Shown here: positions 17,459 through 27,489 of the stretch, one piece after another
Layout: each line of letters opens with the position of its first letter
How positions within the stretch are numbered: position 1 is the stretch's first letter
Source: Pseudoalteromonas aurantia
GTDB taxonomy: Bacteria; Pseudomonadota; Gammaproteobacteria; Enterobacterales; Alteromonadaceae
DNA length: 46,713 bases
Assembly (NCBI RefSeq): GCF_005886875.1
Contig: NZ_PNBY01000135.1
Location: 1 to 46,713, forward strand
Direction of reading: 5' to 3'
Translations under genes and position numbers: made by a program
The notes under the pieces: generated by a model
What the model saw: only the letters and a program-made list of their open reading frames with translations
What the model was told of the DNA's origin: nothing
Database searches by the model: none

Positions 17459-19825
17459 TCATAATTTAACTCGTTTAGTTAGCTTAAGAGGTTCTACATC
17501 TAATATCGCTGATATTTCAAGTATACCCATTTTATAGTGCTGCAAATTTAGTTCAGTGGGACGCCAAACTTTATGCTCGTAAGGAGCTATTGAAACGGGT
17601 TGGCGCCACACTGTCTTTGTTGCATCTGAATGTTTGTAGCTTAAAAACGTGGCAGAAATTTCTCCTGACGTTTGCCCTGAATAAGGGCCACTTAATTCAA
17701 GTGTCAATTTTCCATCGCTTTTTGACACACTTAAATACACGCCATCAAATAATGTGTCATGCAGGTCAATTTGACCATCTGCGACTAAATCATTTAGATA
17801 TAGAGTGTAGTTAACGGCTGCCATTTTAGGATCTAGCTTGATATGAGCAGTCGTTTTCGCTTTGACTACTGCGTGCTTTTTATTCGACAAAGAGAGCGGA
17901 CTTATCATGACCTTCACATCAGTGTTACTTGTGTTATTCACGGTCATATAAGGTTGCTGGGCGTCGAAGTAAGTATTGATATCTATCCCATTAAGAGTCA
18001 TGGCTGCATAAGTTGGTATTTGTGGTTGCCACTTTGAAATCAAGTCATGAATTGCTTGTGTAATTGATAAATGTTGGCTCGGATCGGGGAGCTTTTGTAT
18101 ATACTGCGCGAGTTGTGAGCGACAGTGACGTAGAATAGTCGCATAGTTTTCGCATGCATTAAAAGCGCGAAGAATGAGATCTGGCTGAGGATAAAGCCAA
18201 GGGTCAGTATTGTTATTTTCTTGGTGCACAACGGTGTGAGTATGGCTTGATAAATAAGGTGTTAGCTTGTGGTTCATACCTTGCCCAAGTATTGATAGAG
18301 TGTTTAGGTCAACACGCATAGGTAAATTAAAGTTCAGAGTTTGTTTGTGGCTCTTTGTTGCAGCAATAACGATTAACCTATCGTCTTGTTGAGTAATGGT
18401 CATACCTAAACGACCTGTTTTTGCAAGTTCCTCGGTTATATCTGATGTGAGTGCAAGTGACTTAATAGGAACATTCGAAGCGATTGAACCAAGGGAAAGT
18501 CGTTGACCCTCAAAAAGCATTAATGGGATCATGTGTTCTTGCGCATCTTGATGTAATATGCGATGAGCGTGAAGCCCAATACCTATCTGACCGCGATGAA
18601 TGTGTGACTTTTCAAAATCAATTTTAATGGCAATGCTTTCTGAGAGCTTCGTATCTATGAGAGAGCTTGCTTGAGGCCTAGGAAAGTCTAAAACTGCGTG
18701 ATGCGCCCGTTTATGGGGGGTGATTGTGAGCTCGTGTAATGTTTTGCTGTCGTCACTTCGTAACCAATACGCACCGCCATTTTGTTCCCATGGACCACTT
18801 TTTATCTGAAATGTAGGCCGAATGTTTGTTACAAACGCTTGAAATTGACGCTCAACCTCTTCCCAGTTGGGGAATATTTCCTTCAATAATCTATTCGCTG
18901 TTGGGAGCGTATCGTCTGAATGGGGGTTTTCGTGCATGAGCTTAGCAAGAAAACGTTTGAAATAATGCTGCCTTATTGGATCTTGCATTAAAAAGTGTAT
19001 GACGAAGAAGTTGAGGCCTCGTTTTAGTGCAGGATCATTATTAATTGCCTCAATTGAGGGGGCATTGCCTGCTTTAAATTGCTTCAAGCCAGTCGTGATG
19101 TAATTCATTGGCGCTCTATCAAAAACCATGACGGTGAGTTCTTTCGTCTCTGGGTTATATACATGACTGGCAATTGAATCAGCAAGACCTTCAGTGATCC
19201 AATTGGGGGCCCAAGTTGAATGACCATTGAGTGCCATATGAAATGCATGCATGGTTTCATGTATGACGATATATCTTTGATGGTGCTCACGGTGACTTGG
19301 AAAGTTATAGCCCGCGCGATTGTAGAACATGGTCTCTCCGCCCGCTGTTTTATGTACACCTCTTAAAAAACCATCGTCTAACATCGCTTCTCGCACCCGC
19401 TCTCGAGAGCTCCCATATACCACTGCTATTCGTTGATTAGCGATGTTGCTGGGGGCCATTCCAAACAGTTCAACGTAATGAGGATAAGACATTTCAAGCA
19501 ACTCTAAATAGAGGCGGACTTTGTCTTCGGGTAAATCACTTTTTAAAGCGAAATGTTTACTTACCCACCAGTCATAGCCTCTGCTGTTATGAATTTTATT
19601 GTCGCTATAAGTGCGGGGAATTGTTTTCCCTAAAAAGGCAATGTCTATGTGGTTCAGTTTAGAGGTTCTGCCACTGATTTGAATATCGACGCGTTGATTA
19701 TGATAAGAAACTGGCTGTAGTGAATTAACCTGTTTGCTAGTAGGCACAGCCATACCTGTTTGAGCACAGGCTGATAAGAGTAATGTACTGAGTATAATAA
19801 AAGTACGCAGCATAAGAAGATCCAT
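17459..19825 (-). CDS. Lipoprotein zinc metallopeptidase (HExxH gluzincin-like), 788 aa
   Basis: A lipoprotein (lipobox LLSAC, lipidated Cys20) with a zinc peptidase motif HETMH (189-193) and a downstream ITEGLAD (Glu212) that would be the third ligand, as in gluzincins. The catalytic region (about 85-345) starts with YDWWVSKHFALKSDL and is followed by a long C-terminal part (345-788) rich in beta structure with no motif I know. A second in-frame ATG four codons later is an alternative start. It would be membrane-anchored and face the periplasm or outside. Substrate unknown; adjacent genes give no hint. Confidence 0.7.
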   Translation of the reverse strand: MDLLMLRTFIILSTLLLSACAQTGMAVPTSKQVNSLQPVSYHNQRVDIQISGRTSKLNHIDIAFLGKTIPRTYSDNKIHNSRGYDWWVSKHFALKSDLPEDKVRLYLELLEMSYPHYVELFGMAPSNIANQRIAVVYGSSRERVREAMLDDGFLRGVHKTAGGETMFYNRAGYNFPSHREHHQRYIVIHETMHAFHMALNGHSTWAPNWITEGLADSIASHVYNPETKELTVMVFDRAPMNYITTGLKQFKAGNAPSIEAINNDPALKRGLNFFVIHFLMQDPIRQHYFKRFLAKLMHENPHSDDTLPTANRLLKEIFPNWEEVERQFQAFVTNIRPTFQIKSGPWEQNGGAYWLRSDDSKTLHELTITPHKRAHHAVLDFPRPQASSLIDTKLSESIAIKIDFEKSHIHRGQIGIGLHAHRILHQDAQEHMIPLMLFEGQRLSLGSIASNVPIKSLALTSDITEELAKTGRLGMTITQQDDRLIVIAATKSHKQTLNFNLPMRVDLNTLSILGQGMNHKLTPYLSSHTHTVVHQENNNTDPWLYPQPDLILRAFNACENYATILRHCRSQLAQYIQKLPDPSQHLSITQAIHDLISKWQPQIPTYAAMTLNGIDINTYFDAQQPYMTVNNTSNTDVKVMISPLSLSNKKHAVVKAKTTAHIKLDPKMAAVNYTLYLNDLVADGQIDLHDTLFDGVYLSVSKSDGKLTLELSGPYSGQTSGEISATFLSYKHSDATKTVWRQPVSIAPYEHKVWRPTELNLQHYKMGILEISAILDVEPLKLTKRVKL

Positions 19826-19913
19826 TTATGTATATTGTATGCAATTTAATTTATCATGTCATAGTTTTGAATACAAATTTAAATATGGATAGAAATACAT
19901 GAGTAAAAAGAGG

Positions 19914-19944
19914 TTAAAGGCTACAAAATCTTTGCAGCCTTTAA
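19914..19944 (-). terminator. Hairpin downstream of astB
   Basis: TTAAAGGCT-A-CAAA pairs with TTTG-C-AGCCTTTAA around a 3-base loop (one A/C mismatch in 14 pairs). It lies 25 bases after the astB stop and before the peptidase gene on the same strand, so it separates the two units. Confidence 0.6.
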
Positions 19945-19969
19945 AGAGAAAGTATCTTTTAGTGTGTGC

Positions 19970-21319
19970 CTATTTTTGAAATTCGTAAACACTCCCCAGA
20001 TTTAATATGTCAGTCAGGTCATCAAGCGCCGCGCGAGTTTCAACGAGTAATTGTGGGTCTGCCAAATCATGATCACTTAACTTGTCTCGATAATGTTTTT
20101 CAACCCATTGGCTTAAAGTGTTAAATTTTTCTTCACTCATTAATGTCGCTTGATTGACTTTACTTAGTTCTGTTTGAGTGAGTGCAACACGTAGACGTAA
20201 ACAAGCGGGGCCGCCGCCATTTTGCATGCTTTGACGTAGGTCAAAAAACTTCACTGTATTAATAGGGTTGTTAGCACTTAGCATAGATTCAATATAATCA
20301 GCGACCTTTTGATTTTTAATACATTCTTCAGGTGCTACTAACATCATGCTTCCATCAGGCAAACTGACTAGCTGGCTATTAAATAGGTAGCTTTTTACTG
20401 CATCTTGCACACTGACAGCATGGGTTGGCACTTCAACAATGTGCAATTTTTCACCAGTGTAAGCTTGACGTATTTGGGTTAATGCCTGTGTTTGATTTAA
20501 AAATGCTTGTTCATGGCAAAATAAAACATTCGCATTACCTACGGCAATAACGTCATTATGAAAAACACCTTGATCGATAACTTCAGGGTTTTGTTGAATA
20601 AAAATACGCTGTTCGTTTGGAATTTTATGTAATCGCGCGATCGCTTCACTCGCTTCTAATGTTTGTCTAGCAGGAAATTTACTTGGTCCGACTATTTGTT
20701 GATTTAAACTGCTTGCACCATACACAAACACCTCTAATCCTTTAGTACCATGTTCATCGCATAGACGAGTATGATTTGCTGCGCCTTCGTCACCAAAAAA
20801 TGGTTGGTCGGGTAGGTGAGTATGATGTACAAAGGTTTCATCATCATTAAACATGGCTTTGAGTAGATTACTGGTTGTACTGGGTTCTAATGAACGGTGA
20901 AATTTATTATTCAGGTTTGCACTGGTGAAATGGACTTTCCCATCAGTGGTATCTTGAGAAGGAGACACAGTTGCAGCATTGGCGGTCCACATGGCTGACG
21001 CTGAATAGCACGTTCTTAATAATATGGGAGACTCTTTTGCTGCTTTGTTAAGTACTTGTGTATCATTGCCTGTAAATCCCAGTCGGCGTAATGCAGAAAC
21101 ATCTGGACGGGCATGAGGAGCGAATACACCTTGTTTCAGCCCCATATCGTGCATTGCTTTCATTTTGACTAAGCCTTGCAGTGCAGCTTCTTTGGGGTTA
21201 GAAATTGCGTCGGCATTATTGAGAGATGCGACATTACCATAGGATAGCCCCGCGTAATTATGTGTTGGGCCCACTAAACCATCAAAGTTGACTTCAAAGC
21301 TTGAATTTTGCTCACTCAT
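19970..21319 (-). CDS. astB: N-succinylarginine dihydrolase
   Basis: AstB converts N2-succinylarginine to N2-succinylornithine, CO2 and two ammonia in the arginine succinyltransferase (AST) degradation pathway. The 449-aa length is right for the family, and the opening [20 protein letters not shown] is a family hallmark; [12 protein letters not shown], the His/Asn-rich [11 protein letters not shown] and the [12 protein letters not shown] active-site region with Cys are present. The start is supported by AAGGAT before the ATG (seen on the minus strand). No other ast gene is next to it, unlike the compact operon of enterobacteria. Confidence 0.95.
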   Translation of the reverse strand: MSEQNSSFEVNFDGLVGPTHNYAGLSYGNVASLNNADAISNPKEAALQGLVKMKAMHDMGLKQGVFAPHARPDVSALRRLGFTGNDTQVLNKAAKESPILLRTCYSASAMWTANAATVSPSQDTTDGKVHFTSANLNNKFHRSLEPSTTSNLLKAMFNDDETFVHHTHLPDQPFFGDEGAANHTRLCDEHGTKGLEVFVYGASSLNQQIVGPSKFPARQTLEASEAIARLHKIPNEQRIFIQQNPEVIDQGVFHNDVIAVGNANVLFCHEQAFLNQTQALTQIRQAYTGEKLHIVEVPTHAVSVQDAVKSYLFNSQLVSLPDGSMMLVAPEECIKNQKVADYIESMLSANNPINTVKFFDLRQSMQNGGGPACLRLRVALTQTELSKVNQATLMSEEKFNTLSQWVEKHYRDKLSDHDLADPQLLVETRAALDDLTDILNLGSVYEFQK

Positions 21320-21428
21320 GTTAAATCCTTGTTGAACTATTTTGTACTATTATGCCGATTTAGGTGAAAGATTAGTATCAAATTTAATAAATAGAGGACT
21401 ACTCGATGTTCTTTAATGCTTGGGCCCT

Positions 21429-21640
21429 AAAAAGCACTCTAAAAGTGTTTTATTGACTTACTGGGTTAGCCTTCACAAAAGCGTGGGGAAAGAGATTCCT
21501 CATAGCAAAATCGGTCCATTGAAGGGCCGCAGCCATCCTACCAACTTTTAGGTCGGCCACCCGCTACTTGCGATGTAGCATCTAAATTTAAATCTGACTT
21601 TTCGTTTCCTTAATTTTGATTGCCCAAGGTTCCTTGGGTA
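21429..21640. ncRNA. Highly structured intergenic element (candidate RNA or dispersed repeat)
   Basis: Six stems lie one after another in the 457-base gap between astB and arsR: AAAGCACT/AGTGTTTT (21431-21451), CCTTCA/TGAAGG (21470-21475 with 21520-21525) enclosing TGGGGAA/TTCCTCA (21484-21502), GGCCG/CGGCC (21525-21558), GCTAC/GTAGC (21563-21579) and CCCAAGG-TT-CCTTGGG (21623-21638). GC content is higher than in the flanks. The minus strand also holds a 28-codon frame starting MAAALQWTDFAMRNLF, a sequence type I associate with repeated intergenic elements of marine gammaproteobacteria, though I cannot check this. Strand and function are open. Confidence 0.45.
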
Positions 21641-21733
21641 ATTATTAACCTATACCAGACCAGGAAATTATCAATGAATATTTTATTAAAAGATGTGTCA
21701 AAGCAATTTTATACTTGTATATATGGAAATTCG

Positions 21734-21755
21734 AATATATGATATTTCATATATT
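21734..21755 (+). promoter_or_regulatory. ArsR operator
   Basis: AATATATGA-TATT-TCATATATT is a perfect 9+4+9 inverted repeat ending 21 bases before arsR. ArsR-family repressors bind such AT-rich dyads overlapping their own promoter and release them when arsenite binds. Confidence 0.65.
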
Positions 21756-21776
21756 ATAAAACTATAGCGAGTCAGT

Positions 21777-22154
21777 ATGGATCCTGTCACATTCTTCAAG
21801 TGCTTAGCGGATGAAACACGTTTAAAAGCGTTATTACTTATTCAACAAGAGGGAGAGTTATGTGTGTGTGAACTTATGGTGGCGCTGAATGAAAGCCAAC
21901 CAAAAGTGTCTCGCCATCTTGCGCAATTACGTAAAGAAAAACTGTTATTAGATAGAAAGCATAAGCAGTGGGTCTATTACAGAGTCAACGATGCGTTACC
22001 TCAATGGGCGTTAACAACGTTGGCGCAGACACATAAAGATAACGAAGCATATTATTTAGCGGCATTCACCAAACTGAATGCAATGGGCTCTAGGCCTGAG
22101 CGTGTTTTATCATGCTGTGACACAGAAAACTTAGGAGAGAAAAATGACGATTAA
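21777..22154 (+). CDS. arsR: ArsR-family arsenic-responsive repressor
   Basis: A 125-aa winged-helix repressor. ELCVCELM (Cys29, Cys31) at the start of the recognition region is the E. coli-type ArsR arsenite-binding motif, and [18 protein letters not shown] is the DNA-recognition helix; a Cys113-Cys114 pair near the end may add a ligand. It would repress its own operon until As(III) binds. Its stop overlaps the GAPDH start by 11 bases, showing a tight operon, and the palindromic operator lies just upstream. Confidence 0.92.
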   Translation: MDPVTFFKCLADETRLKALLLIQQEGELCVCELMVALNESQPKVSRHLAQLRKEKLLLDRKHKQWVYYRVNDALPQWALTTLAQTHKDNEAYYLAAFTKLNAMGSRPERVLSCCDTENLGEKNDD

Positions 22155-23151
22155 AGTTGGTATTAATGGTTTTGGCCGTATGGGGCGTTTAACAATGCGC
22201 GCTTTATTTAACAGTGTCAATATTTCGATCACTCGTATTAATGATCCTGCTGGTGACGCACATACATTGGCACACTTGATGAATTTTGACTCGGTACATG
22301 GGCGTTGGGAGCATGAAGCGCTAGCGCAAGGCGAAAACATCATTATTAATGATCAGCAGATCGCAGTGACACAAAATACGTTGCTTGAAGAGACGAATTG
22401 GTCTGACTGTGATTTAGTCATCGAAGCATCAGGAAAAATTAAAACCACAAAAAAGTTATCAGGATATTTGCAACAAGGTGTTAAGCATGTGGTAGTGACT
22501 GCGCCAGTTAAAGAAGAGGGCGTGTTGAATGTGGTTATGGGTGTAAATCATGATTTATATGATAAATCAGTACACCCAATAGTGACGGCAGCATCGTGTA
22601 CGACCAATTGTTTGGCACCAGTTGTTAAAGTGTTACAAGATAAGATTGGTATCGTACACGGATCAATGACCACTATTCACGATATAACCAATACGCAAAC
22701 AATTTTAGATGCACCTCACAAAGACTTACGTCGAGCGAGGGCATGTGGTGCTAGCTTAATCCCAACAACTACTGGGTCTGCGACTGCAATCACACATATA
22801 TTCCCAGAATTAAAAGGTAAACTCAATGGCCATGCGGTACGTGTGCCTTTAGCAAATGCCTCTATTACTGACTGTGTTTTTGAAGTAAGTCGACCGACAA
22901 CAGCTGAAGAAATCAATCGTTGGATGGAAGACGCTGCAAATGGTGATATGCAAGGGGTGTTAGGATATGAAACGAGACCGTTAGTATCGGTTGATTACAA
23001 AACAGATCCGCGCAGCAGTATTGTTGATGCATTATCGACAATGGTGATTAACGATACCCAAGTAAAAATGTACTTGTGGTATGACAATGAATGGGGTTAT
23101 GCAAATCGTACCGCCGACCTTGTTCGCTATGTTATTGCACAAAATAGTTAG
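22144..23151 (+). CDS. Arsenate-detoxifying glyceraldehyde-3-phosphate dehydrogenase (ArsJ partner)
   Basis: GAPDH of the ars operon type. The family forms 1-arseno-3-phosphoglycerate from glyceraldehyde 3-phosphate and arsenate, which ArsJ then exports. The 335-aa protein has the NAD fold ([10 protein letters not shown]), catalytic Cys152 in AASCTTNC, and the NEWGYANR end. The ATG is preceded by TTAGGAGAGAAAA, a strong ribosome binding site, inside the end of arsR. The place between arsR and arsJ, not its sequence alone, identifies it as the arsenic-specific enzyme. Confidence 0.93.
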   Translation: MTIKVGINGFGRMGRLTMRALFNSVNISITRINDPAGDAHTLAHLMNFDSVHGRWEHEALAQGENIIINDQQIAVTQNTLLEETNWSDCDLVIEASGKIKTTKKLSGYLQQGVKHVVVTAPVKEEGVLNVVMGVNHDLYDKSVHPIVTAASCTTNCLAPVVKVLQDKIGIVHGSMTTIHDITNTQTILDAPHKDLRRARACGASLIPTTTGSATAITHIFPELKGKLNGHAVRVPLANASITDCVFEVSRPTTAEEINRWMEDAANGDMQGVLGYETRPLVSVDYKTDPRSSIVDALSTMVINDTQVKMYLWYDNEWGYANRTADLVRYVIAQNS

Positions 23152-23159
23152 AGAGTATT

Positions 23160-24356
23160 ATGCCCGTTCTACATTTATCGCAAGCGCTAAAGCAATACTT
23201 AGTGATCACGGCGAACTATTGGACCTTTACGTTGACTGATGGTGCATTGCGCATGCTGGTGGTGTTGTATTTTCATCAGTTAGGATACAGTCCGCTTAGC
23301 ATTGCCATGCTATTTTTGTTTTATGAAATGTTTGGTGTTGTTACCAATTTACTCGGTGGTTGGCTTGGGGCACGCTTGGGTTTGAATAAAACGATGAATG
23401 TGGGGCTATTCTTACAAATCGGCGCTATTGCCATGTTGGCTATTAACCCGCAGTGGTTAACCGTTGCTTATGTTATGGTGGCCCAAGCGTTATCTGGAAT
23501 AGCCAAAGATCTTAATAAAATGAGTGCCAAAAGTGCCATAAAATTATTGATCCCTAAAAATGCAGATAGCACCTTGTATAAATGGGTTGCTTTGTTAACC
23601 GGTTCTAAAAATGCGTTAAAAGGGGTTGGCTTTTTTCTGGGGGCGGTATTACTCACATGGCTTGGTTTTTCTGGTGCTTTGTGGATGATGGCTGGCGTGT
23701 TGAGTATTACTTGGTTGGTGAGTTTATGTTTGTTAAAGCAAGACTTAGGTAAAAAGCAAAATAAACCCAAGTTTTCTGAGATCTTCTCAAAAAGCCGAGC
23801 GATTAATTTACTGTCTGCGGCCCGATTGTGCCTATTTGCGTCCCGAGATGTATGGTTTGTTGTTGCACTACCTGTCTACTTGTCTAGTCAGTTTGGTTGG
23901 GATCACACTTGGGTAGGCGGCTTTATGGCAACATGGGTCATTTTATACGGTTTAGTTCAAGCGAATGCGCCTAAAATCACAGGTAGAGCGAGCAGCATTG
24001 AACAAAGCAACCGAGCTGCCGTGGTTTGGGCTACGCCATTAACTTTGGTGCCTTTGTTGATAGCGTCAGGTTTGGTGTTGGATGTAGGTCCACTCGCTAT
24101 TGTTGTTATTGGGCTTTTGGTGTTTGGTGCTTTGTTTGCGATTAATTCGTCTTTACACAGTTATTTAATTGTTAAACTTGCAGACAGCGATGGCGTATCG
24201 TTAGATGTTGGGTTTTATTATATGGCTAACGCTATGGGCCGATTATTTGGCACGGTGTTTTCAGGCTTAATTTATCAAAGTTATGGGCTAGAAGCTTGCT
24301 TAGTGGTATCGAGTTTATTGCTGGCTTTAGCTTTGATGATCACCAGAAAATTATAA
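23160..24356 (+). CDS. arsJ: Organoarsenical efflux MFS transporter ArsJ
   Basis: A 398-aa major facilitator protein with about 12 helices and the ArsJ opening (QYLVITANYWTFTLTDGALRM, with the TDGALRM motif). It exports the unstable 1-arseno-3-phosphoglycerate made by the preceding GAPDH, which then hydrolyses outside. It starts 8 bases after the GAPDH stop with GAGAG upstream. No arsC, arsB or acr3 gene follows in the window, so arsenite handling would need genes elsewhere. Confidence 0.93.
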   Translation: MPVLHLSQALKQYLVITANYWTFTLTDGALRMLVVLYFHQLGYSPLSIAMLFLFYEMFGVVTNLLGGWLGARLGLNKTMNVGLFLQIGAIAMLAINPQWLTVAYVMVAQALSGIAKDLNKMSAKSAIKLLIPKNADSTLYKWVALLTGSKNALKGVGFFLGAVLLTWLGFSGALWMMAGVLSITWLVSLCLLKQDLGKKQNKPKFSEIFSKSRAINLLSAARLCLFASRDVWFVVALPVYLSSQFGWDHTWVGGFMATWVILYGLVQANAPKITGRASSIEQSNRAAVVWATPLTLVPLLIASGLVLDVGPLAIVVIGLLVFGALFAINSSLHSYLIVKLADSDGVSLDVGFYYMANAMGRLFGTVFSGLIYQSYGLEACLVVSSLLLALALMITRKL

Positions 24357-24394
24357 GGTAATGTACTGTAAAACGTTAATATAACTTAGCTTTT

Positions 24395-24422
24395 AAAACG
24401 CCAGTGAGTGAACTGGCGTTTT
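24395..24422. terminator. Bidirectional terminator between arsJ and the chemoreceptor
   Basis: AAAACGCCAGT and ACTGGCGTTTT form a perfect 11-bp stem with a 6-base loop; A- and T-runs at the two ends serve both converging genes. Confidence 0.85.
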
Positions 24423-24435
24423 ATTTGAGAGTGAG

Positions 24436-26418
24436 TTAATTAGCGAGCTTAAAGCTTTCTGTGACGTTTTTAAGATCCTTGCTTAGCCTATCTAATTCAT
24501 AGCTCGCGGAGGAGACTTGATCTGCGCCTGCTGCGTTATCAACAGCTGCTTGTTTGATTGACTTAATGTTATGCTTAATTTCATCTGTGGTCATGGTTTG
24601 TTGATGAGCTGCAGTGGCAATCATTTCAGCGCTTTGTGCGATTTGATTGATTTGTTGCACGCTATCTTCAAGCAGTGTTGCACTGTCGTTTGCAGCATTA
24701 ATGGTCAGTTTGGTCGCTTCAATAGACAGGTGCATTTCTTCAACAGCTTGATGTGTACCTGACTGTAAGTTATTGATCATTCCTTCAATGTCAGCCGTTG
24801 ACTCTTGGGTTTTTTTAGCAAGTTGGCGAACTTCATCAGCAACAACCGCAAAGCCTCTGCCATGTTCACCTGCACGTGCTGCCTCTATCGCCGCATTTAA
24901 CGCGAGTAAGTTGGTTTGTTCGGTAACTGTTTGAATAACTTCTAATACGCGGCTAATATTTTGCGCATTACCTTCAACCCGCTTTATCACTGCTTCTGCA
25001 TTGTCGATGGCTGCACCGAGCTTTTGCATTTGAATAACTGTTGCTTGCAGGTTTTCATTGGCTGAACTAGAAGTTTGCTCAGCACTATGACTTAAATCAG
25101 CCACTGCACGTGCATTAGTGGCAACTTCTTCGATAGACTGATTGGTTTGCTCCATTGCAAAGGCGACTTGTTCGATGTTTGCGTGTTGCTCTTGCAAACT
25201 GGCATTAGACTGACTGCTGGCTGCACTGGTTTGCGCTGCGGTACTCGCTAATTGCGAGGTAGATTCGACGATAGTGCCAATCATACTATTTAATGATTGA
25301 TTCATTCGTGCCATGGCGCCATAAACACCTTGCTGCGAGTCCATGTGTTCAAAGGTTTGACGAAGATCACCTTGTGCTATGCGTTCGCTTATTGAGTGCA
25401 TCGTGCTCGGCTCTCCGCCAAGCGGGCGTATGATTGACTTTGCGATCATAATGGTGATGGCGGCGACGCCAATTAACGTGATAATGACAATTAAACCAAT
25501 CGCCCAATACATCTTATATACGGGGGCAAATGCCTCTGATTCATCAATTTCTGCAAGCAAAACCCATTTTAGGTTTGAAAAAGTGAAGGGGAGGTATGCA
25601 GAGAGAACAGGGTTACCATTGTAATCGATAATAATCTCAGTATCAGAAATGCCTTGTAGCCCTTTTTTTACTGCGACGGTATTCACGCCATTTTGTTCAA
25701 CGTTGCCAGCAAAACTTGCAATAACAGAATGTCCTGTTGGATCAAGGTATGAGTCTGAGCGCATTAACAAGTCATCACCCACCAAATATGATTCACCCGA
25801 CTCACCCATTCCATCTCGGGTTTGCATGATTCGATTGATTGCATCGATAGACAGCTGTAATGCAATTATTGTTTCAATTTTACCATTGACAATAACAGGC
25901 AAACCAATAAAGGCGGCTGGTTCATTATTGCTCGGTGCGTAGCGACTAAAATCTTGAAGTACAAAACTGCGTTTTATAAGTACACTGTTGTAAAGTATTG
26001 CTAGTCCAGAGTTTCGGTATGGGCCCGATACTAAACTCGTTTGATAATCAGGTTCTTTAGCCACGGTGTAATCTACAAAGCCATTAGGGTTTATAACAAA
26101 TAAATCGTAGTAGCCTTTTTTTTCTATAAATGTTTTAAAGAAACTGTGATGCTGCTGCGCTGTTTGCTTGAGAGCTTGATTTGCTTTTTTAGCGTGCGCG
26201 GCTTGCCACTCGGAGGCTAAGATCTCTAAATCTGCTTGACGTGCGTTAAAGTAGTCCGTCAGTTGTGTGTGTTTTATTTGTTTAATAGAGGTGAGTTGGT
26301 TGTATGCTTGCTTTTCTAGAGCAGAGCTTGCCGTTAGTAAGGAAAATAGCGCGATTATTCCTGCTGGCACCAGACCAATTAACATAAAAGATAATAGTAA
26401 TCGGGTTTTAATTAGCAT
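24436..26418 (-). CDS. Methyl-accepting chemotaxis protein with dCache-type sensor
   Basis: A 660-aa chemoreceptor: N-terminal helix, a periplasmic region of about 270 residues with the look of a double-Cache ligand-binding domain (FVINPNGFVDYT, GMGESGESYLVGDD), a second helix (about 305-330), HAMP, and a cytoplasmic signalling domain whose hairpin tip carries RGFAVVADEVRQLAKK. The start is placed at the ATG preceded by GTGGAG five bases before; a longer frame adds 13 residues without a ribosome binding site. Ligand unknown. Monocistronic, bounded by the terminator next to arsJ. Confidence 0.92.
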   Translation of the reverse strand: MLIKTRLLLSFMLIGLVPAGIIALFSLLTASSALEKQAYNQLTSIKQIKHTQLTDYFNARQADLEILASEWQAAHAKKANQALKQTAQQHHSFFKTFIEKKGYYDLFVINPNGFVDYTVAKEPDYQTSLVSGPYRNSGLAILYNSVLIKRSFVLQDFSRYAPSNNEPAAFIGLPVIVNGKIETIIALQLSIDAINRIMQTRDGMGESGESYLVGDDLLMRSDSYLDPTGHSVIASFAGNVEQNGVNTVAVKKGLQGISDTEIIIDYNGNPVLSAYLPFTFSNLKWVLLAEIDESEAFAPVYKMYWAIGLIVIITLIGVAAITIMIAKSIIRPLGGEPSTMHSISERIAQGDLRQTFEHMDSQQGVYGAMARMNQSLNSMIGTIVESTSQLASTAAQTSAASSQSNASLQEQHANIEQVAFAMEQTNQSIEEVATNARAVADLSHSAEQTSSSANENLQATVIQMQKLGAAIDNAEAVIKRVEGNAQNISRVLEVIQTVTEQTNLLALNAAIEAARAGEHGRGFAVVADEVRQLAKKTQESTADIEGMINNLQSGTHQAVEEMHLSIEATKLTINAANDSATLLEDSVQQINQIAQSAEMIATAAHQQTMTTDEIKHNIKSIKQAAVDNAAGADQVSSASYELDRLSKDLKNVTESFKLAN

Positions 26419-26457
26419 ACATACTCCACTTATTATTGACAGCGGCGCAATGTACAC

Positions 26458-26805
26458 GATACATCAACGAATGAGAATGGTTATTAGCGTATATTTGTAA
26501 ACAAGTGTCAATGAAAAAGGATTATTTAATACTATAATACTAATTATAATGGATGTTTTTATAGCTTGGAGTAATGTGTTTTTATTGTTTGCTGATAATG
26601 GAGTGTAATATTATATTTCAATAATTTTAACATTTAGTGATATTTATCTTTCTGAAATACGTTGCATAGTCACCAGATTTTAATTATTTCTTTTTTCAGT
26701 AACTTTTGTTTAACTTGGTTGTTTTTTTATTCATATTTTTTGTTAGGGAGAAGAAGCTCCCTAATCATTGTTGTTTATAGCGGTATTACGATTACACTCT
26801 ATTGA
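26458..26805. other. AT-rich gap with one hairpin (26743-26764)
   Basis: No coding frame is evident in these 348 bases. TTAGGGAG-aagaag-CTCCCTAA (8-bp perfect stem) lies 42 bases beyond the stop of the FMN reductase gene, on whose strand it lacks a following T-run; it may still act as its transcript end. Confidence 0.5.
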
Positions 26806-27333
26806 CTAAGCTACTAACCCGTTTATCGCAGTATTGATCTGGTCAATAATTTCAGAGTGAGTGACTTGTTCTTTTTGCATATCGAAATTGTCATAGAAAC
26901 TTGGTACTGATATTGATGCTTTTACATTTAAAGCAAAATAAGGTGCCGAGTCCGTAGCCTTACTTAATACACTTTTTGCTCCACCAGGGCCCGGTGATGT
27001 TGCAAGTAAAATAGCGGCTTTGTTTTGATATACCTTCATGTCAATGCGGGATGCCCAATCGAAGATATTCTTATAAGCTGCGGTATATGTCCCATTATGC
27101 TCCGCAAAAGAGATAACGATGGCATCCGCTTCTGTTATTTTTGCAAAAAATCGTTGTGCTTGTTCAGGGATCCCTGATGCATTTTCTCTGTCTGAGCTGT
27201 AAATAGGCATTTCGTAATCGTTGAGGTCAAGCAATTCAACTTCTGCGTTGTTTATCTTTGATGCGACATGGATTGCCAATTGCTTGTTAATTGACTGGCG
27301 GCTGCTGCTTGCTGCAAATGCTAATACCTTCAT
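26806..27333 (-). CDS. NADPH-dependent FMN reductase family protein
   Basis: A 175-aa flavodoxin-fold protein. VLAFAASSSRQSINKQLA is the phosphate-binding loop of the FMN, SFAEHNGTYTAAYKNIFDW is the conserved core (family pattern PEYNxSxPxxLKNxIDW), and ATSPGPGGA follows. Such enzymes use NAD(P)H to reduce FMN, quinones or azo compounds. The start chosen is the ATG after TTGGAGAACACC; an upstream TTG would contain that ribosome binding site. It is divergent from a broken LysR gene that may have controlled it. Confidence 0.88.
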   Translation of the reverse strand: MKVLAFAASSSRQSINKQLAIHVASKINNAEVELLDLNDYEMPIYSSDRENASGIPEQAQRFFAKITEADAIVISFAEHNGTYTAAYKNIFDWASRIDMKVYQNKAAILLATSPGPGGAKSVLSKATDSAPYFALNVKASISVPSFYDNFDMQKEQVTHSEIIDQINTAINGLVA

Positions 27334-27489
27334 GGTGTTCTCCAAATAATATATATGATAATGAGCGTTAGCATGCGGTTTGCTTTAGAAACCCTTTAAT
27401 GATTGTGACCATGCTTGACTCGATGAAAATAAGTCTATATTAAGTTCTATGTGATGTTAATACTTTAAAAGTGGAGTAACTATTTCCAT

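Noticed and set aside
21440..21533. 28-codon minus-strand gene MAAALQWTDF...
   Set aside because: Its codons coincide with the paired arms of the structured element, so conservation there is better explained by RNA or DNA structure; kept only as part of that element.
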